Notes: a model not told the origin generated them from the letters alone. Positions 22,664-34,110 are shown, numbered from the stretch's first letter. The stretch: DNA of 64,000 bases from Austropuccinia psidii (GCA_023105745.1 JALGQZ010000020.1:2922501-2986500), one strand, 5' to 3'. Translations and numbers: made by a program.

Positions 22664-23174
22664 ATGCTTCGTTTCTGTTATTCCAAATTTTCCTATTAGT
22701 AGAATGTCAGTTTGGTTTGAAAATACCTCCTCGATTTATTTTCAATGTGGTTTTTCTTTTATTTATCTTGAATTGTTATAGAAAAAATAGACTTGTAAAT
22801 AAAAAAGTTTGATTTGATGACCGAAAGACTCAGGATTTGAATATTTTATCAATAAACGAACTGGTCTTTTTTGATCACAACTTGTTAATTTAAAAGGTAA
22901 CAAAAGCGCTTTTTTCATGGTGCAATGAAAGAACCAAATATGAGAAGCAAAGAAAAAGATTTTTGCAAAAAACATTTCATGTGTGAACGCTAAAACAAGA
23001 AAGCCGCCTGTGAAAACATAAAGTATTGAATGGGCAAAAATGACTACATTCAAGGAAAATATTTATAAATATTTTTTTACCTGTTTTAAACTATGCGAAA
23101 TGGATTAAAACTTATTTTTTTGGTTTATGACATTTCGATAATTGAAAAAAAAAACAAATACAATAACAATCAAG
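22664..23174. other. Intergenic region between convergent EnSpm genes
   Basis: This is the AT-rich shared 3' region of the second gene and the transposase, with AATAAA-type signals such as the one near 22798. No further gene is seen. Confidence 0.5.
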
Positions 23175-26063
23175 CTAAACCAAAGCTTCAATACCTACAA
23201 GCTTATCGATTGGGCGAGCCATCAGGCTTGTTTGTGTGCAACCTAATGTCCAAGCAGGAAGATTACAATACGCACCTAGCCCCAATACCTCAGACAATGA
23301 TATAAAACTAAAATCATTGGTCAATATCAAGTGTCTCAGTTTCCAAGAATCCAGGATTGAATCAAGCGCCTCAAAACCATCTTCTCGGTTTTTAACATCA
23401 TCTAACCAATGTATCAATAAGACCGGACCTTTGTGAATTTCATCACATTCACAATCAAGAATGTGACAAACGTGACCGAATTGAATCTTGTTTAAGCCTT
23501 TTTTAACATATATGAGATTTTTTGGTGGGCTCTTTGAAACCTTCAATCCAAAACGCCATTCAAAGACATGGTGTTCTGTTACGTAATTTTGAAGCACAGG
23601 ACCATTGTAAGGTAGAATCCGGTAATCGTTCAGCACAGGAAGGCTTGTTTTGAGATGCTTGAGTAACTGAGAATATGTTTTATCATCCAATTCTTTGCGG
23701 TTTGACTTTTTAATGATCACCTTTTTTTGCTTTATGCATTCCTCCTGTTTCTTCGTTGTATCTTGAAGTCTTTGCATCTTTCCAAATTTTTTTATCAATG
23801 TCTCCTCAATAGCTCCTGTTATATTGAAAAAGAGTAAATTTTAATTTTGTTCGTTTGAATATGTTGAAGTTTTTACATACCATTGATAGAATTTGTCTTG
23901 AACTTTGTTAAAGTCCCAATCAACCTCTCACCACAAAATTCCAACACTCCCATTAATGGTCCCCAGCACATTAGTTGTTCAGGTATATGCATTGAATAGT
24001 GATGATTTGGAACAACTTTGATCCTTGGATAGATTTCATTCGCTGTACTTTGATATAACTCGTATTGCTGAGTAAACAAAGCTGCATCATCCTTGGTGAT
24101 TGTCTTGGCCCCGACTATTTCCGTGCATTGCAGGAGTGCCCTGGTATTGACAAGTAGAAGGATGTTGTGTGGTTCATTTTCCAAAAAACAATCCAGGAAT
24201 ACTAAAGGGATGTATACTGAAAATAAAACTTGCCACTCGCTAGCCTTAAGCTTCCCATTGGCAGCTTCACCAAATTGAGATGTTATATGTGTCACACCTT
24301 TGGGTACAATAACCTCACTGATCTTTGTTCTGATTTTATTCTTCATGTTGTTTGAAAGAAAACCATTTGTGCCTTCTCCGATTTCTTCATTGCTACTTTC
24401 ATAATCATCTATGTCCATTGTGTCAGAATCTGCCTCAGAGCTTTCATTCTCAATAAGTACTTCCTTGACAAAAGCTGAATCAAAACCCCACCGAAATCGT
24501 AAATGGTGCTGTAGGACTCCTTTGTACCAGTTATGCATTACACCAAGTGTAACACATTGAACTGGATCCCAATATGGTAGCCGATTGAGCTCAGACCATC
24601 ATACGCCTGTTTTTTTTGCCAACTGTTCACGTGACGCCTTTGATTCAGTGCTTTTCCATCTCCATGATAAAGCACGTACATGATTTCCATGACAAAGATT
24701 ACCCAATTTGCACTTGCCTCGCTCATCATGGTTGATCTCGCACCATGAGCAAAACTTCCTGGCTGAATGTGACATGAAGCCTGACACCTTGTGTGTGGCT
24801 ACAATGTCACCGATCAAACTAACAAGCCGGACAAATACTTTGCGTCCATGTGGGTATTTTGGTGTGATGATTTTGATGCCTTCAATAAATTTGAGAAGCT
24901 CGTCTACTAGCGGTCGCAGTAAATTGTTTGTTGTTAGCATATTGGGTTGATTTGGTGCTGGTATCAATCCGGCAATGCATGTATGATACTGTTGGAATCG
25001 CAGCCGAGGTGGAAGGTTAAGGCAATTTAAAGCAATGACGCCCATCGAGACTTGCTTTCCTGAAATCCGGTTCCCTCTTGGATTGAACCAATCAACAAAA
25101 AGGCAGAACCCTAAGTCAAGACTTCCTGGAGACCGATCATTGTTGAACATTTTCTTCCAAACATTTGCTTGTGAGACGTCAATTATAATGTTGCTTTTGC
25201 CAGATAATAATGAAGCCCAATCATCAATCTCATTTTCTATTCCAGGAACATTAATAAGCCATTCAATCCATGTGTTTAAACTTTGGGAAATGAAACTCGT
25301 ATGAGGAATTCGAAGAGGAGGTTGTCCTGACAAACGAATTTGACCTTGTTCACAAGGATTTGAAGAACCAACTTTTCCTGTTGTTTCAAACTGTATGCGA
25401 GGGAAAGGTTTGAATCTTGATTGGCGAAAAAGGTCTGTTCCACACAAGGCATCCTTGCATGAAGCCTTGAAGTGACATTCATCTGGGGCGACTTCAATAT
25501 CATAAAGTGAGTAACATGTTGGACAACATACATAGCGTTCCATCGGAAATGTAAGCTTGAAATGTTTTTCAATTGCTTGAAGGTCACGAGGAATGCTTGC
25601 CAAAACTGAATTGTTTGAATATTTTTGACCCAAAACAAGTTGAATTATATGGACAATCATGTCCCACACTTTTTGACAATCCGACTTGCTAAGCCCACAT
25701 GAAAGATAAAGCCATATTATAAAATATGACACAAATGCTGAAAGAAAAAACAATCAGAAAATTAAAAATAAAATAAAATAAAATTGAATTTTACCTACAG
25801 ATAATCTCCAAGCTCATCCTTTGATTTTGGCTAGACATATTTATGTGCATATCATTCTTTTTTTCTTTTGATGATTTATTCTCCTTTTGTTGAAAAGAAA
25901 GATGAGGGAACATTTCTAAAACCGTAGTTTCGCAAGATTCAGAAGAAATTTGAGCCCAATGACGAGTTTGAGTACTTCGATGCACCATTAAGCCTTGTTG
26001 AGAAATACCATTGGCATCCATAGATGTGTACTTTCTACATTTTGGACAGGTGCAGAAATCCAT
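23175..26063 (-). pseudogene. Tnp2-type (Transposase_21) EnSpm transposase with one internal stop
   Basis: Three exons fit: 26063-25799, 25737-23881 and 23815-23175, with introns GTAGGT...CAG and GTATGT...CAG. Together they give 921 codons including the TAG stop. The N-terminus has a CTCPKC pair. A second cysteine cluster (CCPTC, residues about 159-163) precedes the catalytic core, with candidate acidic residues in LFVDWFN (D304) and LIGDIVATHK (D399), followed by SHSARKFCSWC. MHNWYKGVLQHH and HHYSMHIPEQL mark the C-terminal half. A single TGA at 24601-24599 (codon 468) interrupts the well-conserved stretch before WSELNRLPYWDP. The protein would cut and rejoin the element ends in the nucleus. 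Apart from this stop it looks complete. Confidence 0.88.
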
Positions 26064-26508
26064 GATGGTAGATGTAATTGTTGATGAAACCAAATGATGA
26101 AAGCAAAGAAATTTAAATAAAACAAAAAAACACAAATTACAAATTTAAAGAAGGTAAAATTGTGATTTTTTTGCAACAGCGATGAATCCATTCTTACCTT
26201 TGAAAGGCTCACAAGCTCACCTAACCCTAACCTCAAGTTGGTTTTAGTCTCACCCCGCTGCGTCTGCCAGTGATTTAATATCACAACATCTGCTTTTTTT
26301 TCATCTCAAATTGCTTTCCTTACCACACTTTCAATCACTCTTGCCACAACCCAAACAACGATATTCCCAACGTAAGACTTACCGAGCTATGATTTCTCTT
26401 GACAAGACCAGTATTGCTAATATCAGCCTTCTTATTTATTTTTTCAAATTTTTTTCAATTTTCCTTTGGACTATTTTTCATTTTTTTACGCTAGCATCCA
26501 TGAAATCT

Positions 26509-26946
26509 ATGGCAATTTTTTGTCTCATATTTTATCAATCCGGTCGTAGAGGGGGGGGCAGAGGCAATTCTGGAATAATTACTAAACAGCTTAACAGTAC
26601 CTCCATTTACCTTACACCAGCTGCGCTTGAAAGTAAACACCCCCATCTTCCTTTCAAGAAGCTCAAATATTTCGCAAGGCCTATGCAATATTTCCCGTTT
26701 ATTGATTGAGGAAGTCAAGGCGAACGTCTTGAAATGTGGAGTCCTTACTGGTGTCAAAGCGAGACAGATAACACTCCTACTTACACTCAAGCTTATACAC
26801 AAAGACCAAGAAAACTAGGGTATAGTGTTTCATTAGTATCAATTGTGAATAGCACAGGCATTCGCTCACTCAAGCCGGTTTGTTGTTATTTGATGTTTCC
26901 CGGTGAGGTACTTGAAATTCACAATTTTGACTTTATAGGAAGATAG
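26509..26946 (+). pseudogene. EnSpm-borne RG-rich reading frame
   Basis: From ATG 26509 the frame has an SGRRGGGRGNSG stretch, then QLNSTSIYLTPAAL and a Trp/Tyr/Thr-rich segment (MWSPYWCQSETDNTPTYTQ). One TGA at 26707-26709 interrupts it. TTTACGCTAG just upstream (about 26487-26495) could be a splice acceptor, so an earlier exon may exist. The frame lies between the transposase start and the small gene. RG repeats often bind RNA or DNA, but I recognise no family. It may be decayed or a false gene. Confidence 0.35.
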
Positions 26947-27303
26947 ACACTCAGCAAAACCTACCTGCAAAATCAGATGGTTAACTGATGCTGCTTCTGC
27001 ACCCGTCTCAAAATTCTTGACTTTGCATTTGTCATCTCGGTTTTTTTTCAATAAAAAAAAATCTCATTTGACTTCGGCAACAATTTTTTCATTCAATTTC
27101 TATTTAAAAACTTCTGCACTCATCGGGTTATTTTAAAACATCCTCCTTTAACTTCGCAAACAAAGTTTGATCTCAACAGTACTTTATATTAGTTAGTCAT
27201 CATATTAAAACCACAACTTAATTTGCTAACTGAACTTGAATTTCATTTCCATTTCTATTAAATTCAAGACCATTCGATCAAGAATTCATCCTAGAGTTGT
27301 ATC

Positions 27304-27727
27304 ATGGAAGAATTCAACCAATACTTCAACACCAACGACTACGAAGTGCCGCGAGCGAATAGAAGAAACCAACCCGCCACTGTCAGTGAGTGGCTGCACA
27401 TACTTGACTTGATCAAACTGGCTGCCCATGTAAGTATCCTTTTTTGTTTTTGAATGCAACGACTGACCTTTTTTATAGAACTCAATGTGTAGATTAGACT
27501 ACTTCAGCTTCAGCTTTGAAACCATCGAACGTGAACATAGACGAGCGGTTGATTACATGTTCGACTTGGGGACCTTTGCAGAGCGTCTCGAAATACTTGA
27601 TCATAGACCAAGGGATGAACCGTGGTTGCAAACAAGGTTTGCTGGGGCAATGATGAGATTGGCGCACAACATTTGTGCCATGAATGCCCTATTTGACGAC
27701 GCTCGTGATCGTGTGAGACAAAGGTGA
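27304..27727 (+). CDS. EnSpm-borne small gene, 124 residues, two exons, intact
   Basis: Exon 1 (27304-27429) encodes MEEFNQYFNTNDYEVPRANR and a segment with SEWLHILDLIKLAAH. Exon 2 (27479-27727) continues with NSMCRLDYFSFSFETIEREH and ends with ARDRVRQR and TGA. The 49-bp intron has GTAAGT and TATAG ends and falls between codons. The protein is rich in charged residues and aromatics and likely helical, with no signal peptide or membrane segment. It lies inside the transposon near its right end, transcribed away from the transposase. CpG-rich codons and an open frame suggest recent function. I know no domain for it; a transposition accessory role is a guess from location. Confidence 0.65.
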
Positions 27728-28031
27728 CGTCTAATTGTTTCTAACCAAGCAAGACTCTTTCAATTCTAGCGATAGTCTACGATCAATTAGATAAACGTCT
27801 TCTTTGCCTTCGGTGTTCATGACACTTGCATGTTGGCGTTGTTGTTTTTTCTTCGAAATTAAAATTCTTATTCATCGTTTGGTTTTGTAATCACATAATT
27901 TTGAGACTAAGTAACTTAACTGCATCTTGAAACGATGCAAAAAAATAACATGAAAAAAAAATTGAGCAGGGGTCAGGTGACGTTGTACTTCCCACTGCTG
28001 AGCTGAAAACTGAACGAAGATCACTGCCAAA

Positions 28032-28088
28032 CTCATACCTACGTCAGTGCGACGGGGTTTTGCTTAAGTCAGCATTTTCGCGGTGGTG
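28032..28088 (-). repeat. EnSpm element right terminal inverted repeat
   Basis: The reverse complement of this segment begins CACCACCGCGAAAATGCTGA and pairs with 20215-20271. ACT follows at 28089-28091. Confidence 0.95.
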
Positions 28089-28300
28089 ACTACACCATTT
28101 CAAAATATAACATCACTCCTCAAATTGAAAACTCATTCAACATCACTCTTAAAAAAAAAAAAAATTACCAATAAAAAAAAAAAAAAAAAATTAACATAAA
28201 AAAAGAAAAAAAAATAATATCAACAAAAAATAAATAAAATAAACTGTCTTTATTAACATTAAGGATAAAAGATAAGATCAAATAAAGAAGTTAAAAATTA
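28089..28300 (+). other. Element B spacer, right of the EnSpm insertion
   Basis: It continues the spacer of element B from the target ACT and is homologous to 1122-1426 of element A. It is A-rich and non-coding. Confidence 0.75.
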
Positions 28301-28640
28301 GTCCTTGTATGACTTTAAACTACAGGGTAGCAACCTGAAGGCTAAAATTAGTCCTTGTATGACTTTAAGCTACAGGGTAGCAACCTGGAGGCTAAAATTA
28401 GTCCTTGTATGACTTTAAACTACAGGGTAGCAACCTTAAGGCTAAAATTAGTCCTTGTATGACTTTTAACTACAGGGTAGCAACCTGAAGGCTAAAATTA
28501 GTCCTTGTATAACTTTAAACTACAGGGTAGCAACCTGAAGGCCAAAAAGACAGTCCTTGTATGACTTTAAACTACAGGGTGGTTCCCAGACGGCCAAAAT
28601 TAGTCCTTGTATGACTTCAAACTACAGGGGTAGCACACCA
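28301..28640 (+). repeat. Tandem array, 7 copies of a 50-bp unit (element B)
   Basis: Units begin GTCCTTGTATGACTTTAAAC at 28301, 28351, 28401, 28451, 28501, 28553 and 28603. The first five are exactly 50 bp apart. The consensus and the last, diverged copies match the array of element A at 1427-1755. Confidence 0.92.
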
Positions 28641-28744
28641 GAGGGCTGAATATGCAAGTAAAATCAAGGAATCAAGAAAATAAAAAAAATGAAGATATCA
28701 AAATTAACAACCAATGTGAATAATAGAATAATGAAGACTTCAAG

Positions 28745-29223
28745 GTGAAATTAATGAAGAATATTCAATCAAAAGAAAATACCAACTAGAAGAACTATTG
28801 GAGGCAAGAACCATACAGATTGTGGCAAAACAAAAAACAAGATTAGCAGCAGCACAGAAATTGAGAGATTCAAGACACAAATCAGTTCAATATTTGAATG
28901 AAAAGATGGCACATAGACTGAGAAATCCACTTGAACCAGGGGACTTGGTATTAGTTTATAATAAACCACTTGAGTCACAGTGGGGTTTACTCTTCAAGAA
29001 CCATTGGAATGGACCTTATAGAGTCATAAATCAAATTAATAATGGACCTTATGAGCTTGAAGAATTGGATGGCACTAAACTTACAAGAAAATTTGCAGCA
29101 AGTCACATCAAGAGGTTTTATCCCAGAGGAAAGAAAGTTCAATCAAGTTCAGAGTCAGACAATGAAAGCAGTGAAGAGTTAATATTGGAGGGAGAAGAAA
29201 TTGAACAAAATGAATATGATTGA
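28745..29223 (+). pseudogene. Integrase C-terminal remnant of element B after a 3-kb deletion
   Basis: From about 28790 the sequence matches the integrase end of element A (from about 4838), while just before about 28745 it matches the spacer near 1810-1830. RT, RNase H and the integrase core are therefore missing. The remaining frame from 28798 reads AHRLRNPLEPGDLVLVYNKP and NHWNGPYRVINQINNGPYEL, the DNA-binding end of a Ty3 integrase. It ends at TGA 29221. It cannot act alone, so B depends on enzymes from another copy. Confidence 0.88.
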
Positions 29224-29263
29224 TACTGGCAAGCTTTTCAACTGGAATGCTGGGGACAGCACT

Positions 29264-29278
29264 AAATGGAGAGGGGGA
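29264..29278 (+). other. Polypurine tract of element B
   Basis: AAATGGAGAGGGGGA directly precedes the 3' LTR and is conserved in A (5330-5343) and in C on the minus strand. It would prime plus-strand DNA synthesis. Confidence 0.8.
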
Positions 29279-31407
29279 TGTGGTATTCCATACCATGAGT
29301 ATCAGTTTCAAGCTTACCAATAAAACAAAAAAAATGGTAATAAAACAAATTATGCAAAACATATTTACACATTACAACAACAGGTTTCAAACAGAAATAT
29401 AAAATACAAAGCCTCAAGATCTTATCAAAACAGTTTAGTATCAAAGGATATATTCACCTTATCGCATCATCAATAACAAATTACGTCATGAAAGGCAGTT
29501 AATCTAAATAAAGGTATATGAAGATGGACCAAAGCATCAGAAGCTTTATTTCCCCCACCTTGATTCAATTTAAATAAGAAATACCTCAAGGCTATGCATA
29601 AAATTTCAATATATTTTCCAAGAACAAATTTTTGCTTAGTAATAATGACACACATCAAAATTGATAGAAATGATACAATCTCCATATGAAATGATACAAT
29701 ACTAAAATAAAGCACCAGCATAATTCTCTCATATATATCATATTACTAGAAGAAATTTCAATTGTCAGGAGCTGTATTTTCTCCACTTTCTTGCAAAAAA
29801 GAAAATCTCACCAGCCAAATTATCTCAAATACATCACATGATTTTGATAAGAAAAAGCACCACCAGCATAATTCTCTCATAACATAAGTAAAAAATAGAA
29901 ACAAAAATATTTTCCCCACCTTGATTCAATTTAAAGAAGAAATACCTCAAGCCTATGCATAAAATTACAATATATTTTCCAAGAACAAACGTTTGCTTAG
30001 TAATAATGACACACATCAAACTTGATAGAAATGATGCAATCTCCGTATTAAATGATAAAATACTAAAACAGAAACACCAGCATAATTCTCTCATAAGATA
30101 CATAAAAATAGAAACAAAAAATACTTTCCCCACCTTCCAGAAAACATCACCAGCTATATTATCTCAATGACCTCACATGACTCTGATAAAAAGAAAATCT
30201 CACCAACAAAATTATCTCAAAGACATCACATGGTTTTATAAGAAACAGAAACACCAGCATAATTTTCTCATATATATCATATGACTAGAAGAAAGTTCAA
30301 TTGTCAGGAGCTGTATTCTCTCCCCTTTCTTGGCAAAAAAGAAAAACTCACCAGCCAAATTATCTCAAATACATCACATGATTTTGATAAGAAAAAGCAC
30401 CACCAGCATAATTCTCTCAGCAAACACACTGCTACACCAAAACTACACGTCTCACCAGCTAAAACCTCTCAACTATGATTTTTTTTAAGTACCCTATTTT
30501 GAGAAGCTCTATGGAGGCCCAAAAGTTATAAATAGAGGTCCTCTCTCCCTCATTTTTTCCATCATCATGGAACAAGTTCCCACTATCCAGGATCACCACC
30601 ATCCCTGAACTAGCAGGATATCTAGAATAGTAGTAGTGTTTTAGTAGTGAACAGCTCAGTAGCCTTGCTCATTAGCTTAGTATTAGTGAAGAATAGTAGT
30701 ATAATTGTAGTAAAAGCTCAGTAGCCTTGCTCAGTAGCTTAGTATTAGTGAAGAATAGTAGTATAACCATAGTAAAAGCTCAGTAGCCTTGCTCAGTAGC
30801 TTAGTATTAGTAAAGAATAGTAGTATAGCCATAGTTAAAGCTTAGTAGCCTTGCTCAAAAGCTTAGTGTTATTAACAAAGAGAAGTAGTAGTGATATAAA
30901 CTCAGTATTAAAAAAATCCTAAAAGAATCAAATCCAGTAGTCTTATTATTAGTACTCATATCAAAAAAAAAACATTATAATCAACCTAAAACCATGAAAA
31001 ATATATATTCTTATCATTCTTATTAAAAAAAAATTCTTATTAGTTTTATTAAAATAACAGAAACCCAAAACATATATATATATATATTATCATCACTTTT
31101 ATTAAAATAAAATAAACAATCTAATGTTTATTTTATCAGAAATTTTAGATCAGAGTTTTTACTGTAGTGTTATTGATAGGTCTGATTTAGAGACTGCTGA
31201 TAAGTATTCTCTATCTGTTAAAGCCACAAATCTTATTTTATTTTGTGATTCTCTGTAGGCTGACTATTCAGTATTATTTAGAGGGGCAGCTAATACACCT
31301 TAGCACCCATGGTTATTGGACAATTCTGAAATTCAAAACAGACTTACCAATAATTTCCCCCTTAAGGTACTGCCTTATTTCATCCCACACCAAAAGGAGT
31401 TCCCACA
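29279..31407 (+). repeat. Element B 3' LTR
   Basis: It runs TGTGGTATTC...GTTCCCACA over 2,129 bp. It is closely similar to the 5' LTR at 10100-12197, with the same direct repeats, TATA box (about 30526) and minisatellite (about 30650-30870). A segment of about 35 bp near 31152-31190 is absent from the 5' copy but present in the LTR of A. TTGT at 31408-31411 is the right target duplication. Confidence 0.9.
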
Positions 31408-31411
31408 TTGT

Positions 31412-31640
31412 ATGTTTTGATGCTATGTTTGGGATTTGCATGAAAACTATCATGAGACGGCAGAATCATCATCTAATCCGACTGGTTTTCTTTGCCTTTG
31501 TTCATTGTTACGCGTGGTTATGGAGCTTTATAACCAAATGTCTGAGTGAGCCTTTCTCTTTTTTGTTTTGTTTTTTTTTATAACATAGCATCCTTGATGA
31601 AGAAACAGAATCACAGCCGTAGAAGCTGGATGTCCCTATT
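31412..31640 (+). pseudogene. CpG-containing foreign segment, right part
   Basis: It continues the frame broken at 10094. After an early TGA it reads DLHENYHETAESSSNPTGFL and RVVMELYNQMSE and ends at TGA near 31548. CpGs (for example GAGACGG, AATCCGAC, TTACGCGTGG) mark it as the same kind of DNA as 9230-10094. The protein is unidentified. Confidence 0.45.
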
Positions 31641-32061
31641 GAATTATTATTATTATACATTTTTTTTGTTTTTTTTTTGAATGTACAATCAGCTCCAAAA
31701 TATCTATTTAAGTTTTATTTCTTTATTTATTTTATATTTTTTACATATATAGATATATATATATATTTATATTATTTGTTTTATTTGGTATCTGAGATAA
31801 AAGGTTTGAAATTAAAAAAAAAGATACATGGTAATTTTGACCCTTTTAGCTCTTGTGCCAAGACCCCATTAGCTGCGAGATAAGAAAAAAATAAAAAAAG
31901 AAAAATAAAATAACAATAAAATGAAAGATAAAATACAATAAAATAAAAAAAACAAAACGTAATAGAAAATTAAAATAAAAATAATAAAAAAAACATAAAT
32001 AAAATCAAAAAATTAAAAAAAAAGTGTCAAATATTTTTTTAAGAGGCTTTTATAGCTTTAT
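31641..32061. other. AT-rich low-complexity DNA
   Basis: Poly-T, ATATAT and AAAATAAA-type stretches with no gene. It separates the foreign segment from the recognisable part of element C. Confidence 0.6.
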
Positions 32062-33759
32062 CTATTGGGATTTGCCAGTCCCAAAGCTAGGCACTTGCTT
32101 GGCCTTGTTTACTTCAATACATGTAAGTTTTCCTTTATTTATATAAATCAAGGACCCATTTTGATCTATTTGTGTGCTAAAATAATTATTTTCTTCTTTT
32201 TTATATTCCAAGAGGTTTTCTTTTTGAATTGAAGTCAAATGTCTGTGTGCCAAGTGTAGTGGTAAGCTGGAGGATAATTTTTGATTTGGGGCAATCCTAT
32301 CATATGGTTTTGCCCTTCTTCTTTCATTCTTATAATATCTTTGACTTATCCTTTTGACCAAGTTACTCTTTTCATACTTATTTTCTCTTTCAAGATATTC
32401 TTTATGTTGTGGTGAGTGTCCATAAATGTCAGTTGTTTCATGTTTATGTTCTTTTGCTTGGATACTGATGTTGGTAGGGTCTTTAGGTCTTGAGTTAATT
32501 AAATCTTCATTTTTGGTAATTTAAATTTGTTTTTTTACAGTTACCACTTGCTTGATAGCTTTATTTTCAGGTTGGATTTCCTTATTAAACTCTCTTCTTG
32601 GGTGGAAAGCTTTAAAGTGCTGAGGATATTGTAGGAATATTGGATCCTTATTGGGTGTGTGGATATGAAATAGGTTATTTTCTTTGGGAAGATAAGTATC
32701 TGATTCTTCTTTTGGTTCTTGAATGAGTTCTTTTGACAATTCTTGTTCTGATTTTCGCATTCCAATTGTTGACTTCTTTAGATTTTGTTTGATAATATCT
32801 TTATTTTCCATAATAAGCCTTGGGTCAATATTTACCATATTTGGGGGAAAAGGTTGAAAATTGTTGTCCTACTTGTGTGAAGCTTCTGCCTGGGATATTT
32901 TTGAAAATCCAATTGGTTACCTGGCTACTTCTTGTGGTAAGACTGGTTTACTTCCATCCATATTATTTTTGATACTGGTTTTTCTGGATTCTTTCTTTGC
33001 AGTTTCTTGACCATAATCATTTCCATTTTTTGTTTGATTGTCCATGATATTTTCCAAGATTTTATTTAATTCTTTTTTTTGTTTGGGGTTTGAGGTTGAT
33101 TCAATACTTTCTTCCTGAATTATAGGATTTTCTTGAGGTTTGATGTCTTCATTTATGGTAATTTTGTGTTTGAGAGAAATTTCTTTTAAGGAATTGAATG
33201 CTGATGTATTAGAATTAGAGTGAAAATTCCTTTCTCCCACTGTGACATTAATTATTGACATAACTGGTTTTACACTTGATTTCCATTTATTTTTGAATAT
33301 CCCTTTTGAAAGGGACTTTAATGCTTTGATAGGTGAGAGGAGCTTGGTGAGTGGTTTTCTTTTTATTTCTTCAGGATTCTTGAAATCATAATAGTTGATA
33401 GCTTGAGTTATTTGGTTACCAGTATTTCCATTTCCTCTTTTTGAGGCTGTAATTCCTGTAAGATTTATTTCTTTAGGCTTTGGCTTGATATTTTCTGTAT
33501 TAAATGGGGCTAATTCCATTTTTATATCCCTTTTTCCTTCAGATTTAATTATTTCTTCTTCCTTAAATACTTGGTTAGGATTTTTTTCTGAAAATGCCCA
33601 ATTGTTGGAGCTTGGTTCTTTCTCTACTGGTAATTCTTTCCAATCTTCCAGTTTAGAAACTGCACATGTTTCCATTTCTGCTGGTGGGTTTTCTCTCCAT
33701 CCTACTTTCTGTGGTGAGAAAATTGGTAAGCAAAGCCTTCTTCCATCTGCCTCTATATA
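32062..33759 (-). pseudogene. Element C region after protease (acidic frames)
   Basis: Open stretches at 32838-32521 and 32361-32062, and the tail of the frame that ends at 32917, lie in the same phase as the protease. They encode Lys/Glu/Asn-rich sequence with no recognised domain. The layout mirrors 17272-18790 of element B. After 32062 no RT or integrase follows. Confidence 0.55.
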
Positions 33760-34110
33760 ACTGAATATTTCCCCTTTTTGTTGAGAAAAGTCTAATCTGA
33801 TGTTATTGTCTGCAAGGAAGGGCCTTCCCAATACTGTGTGAACTGCTCCTCTTGCTACAAAAGGGTGTATATTTCTTTCTTCCCCAGTGACTAAAGTAAT
33901 TGGGGTAAATTCTGGTAATCCAACAATTGAGGTACAGTTCCCACCAATTCCTCTTAAATTCATGTTGAGACATCTTGTGGTGAGTCCTGCTTTTATTTCT
34001 GAATCTTCTGGTATTATGTTCAATTCTTATCCTGTATCTACTAATGCCATTATTTCATGTCCTTCTTTACCTAGGTACACTTTCATAAATACCAATGGAC
34101 AGGCATAATG
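33760..34110 (-). pseudogene. Ty3 protease of element C, with a stop in the active-site motif
   Basis: The minus strand reads VYLGKEGHEIMALVDTG, then TAA at 34029-34027, then ELNIIPEDSE and GRPFLADNNIRLDFSQQ. In sister elements the codon after DTG is Ser. The nonsense codon thus falls between the catalytic DTG and the rest of the fold, which destroys the enzyme. The frame on both sides is the same, so this is a substitution and not an indel. Confidence 0.9.

Larger units (their letters stand above)
20215..28088. mobile_element. CMC/EnSpm-type DNA transposon with Tnp2 transposase
   Basis: The element is 7,874 bp. Its terminal inverted repeats of 57 bp (20215-20271 and 28032-28088) differ at four positions and start CACCACCGCGAAAATG. 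ACT at 20212-20214 and 28089-28091 is a 3-bp target duplication, the usual size for this superfamily. The flanks join to give a sequence seen unbroken in element A near 1100-1145, so insertion into B is certain. It carries four gene-like units: a plus-strand gene (20850-22663), the minus-strand transposase (23175-26063), an RG-rich frame (26509-26946) and a small plus-strand gene (27304-27727). Its CpG content is far higher than that of the Ty3 elements. Confidence 0.95.
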
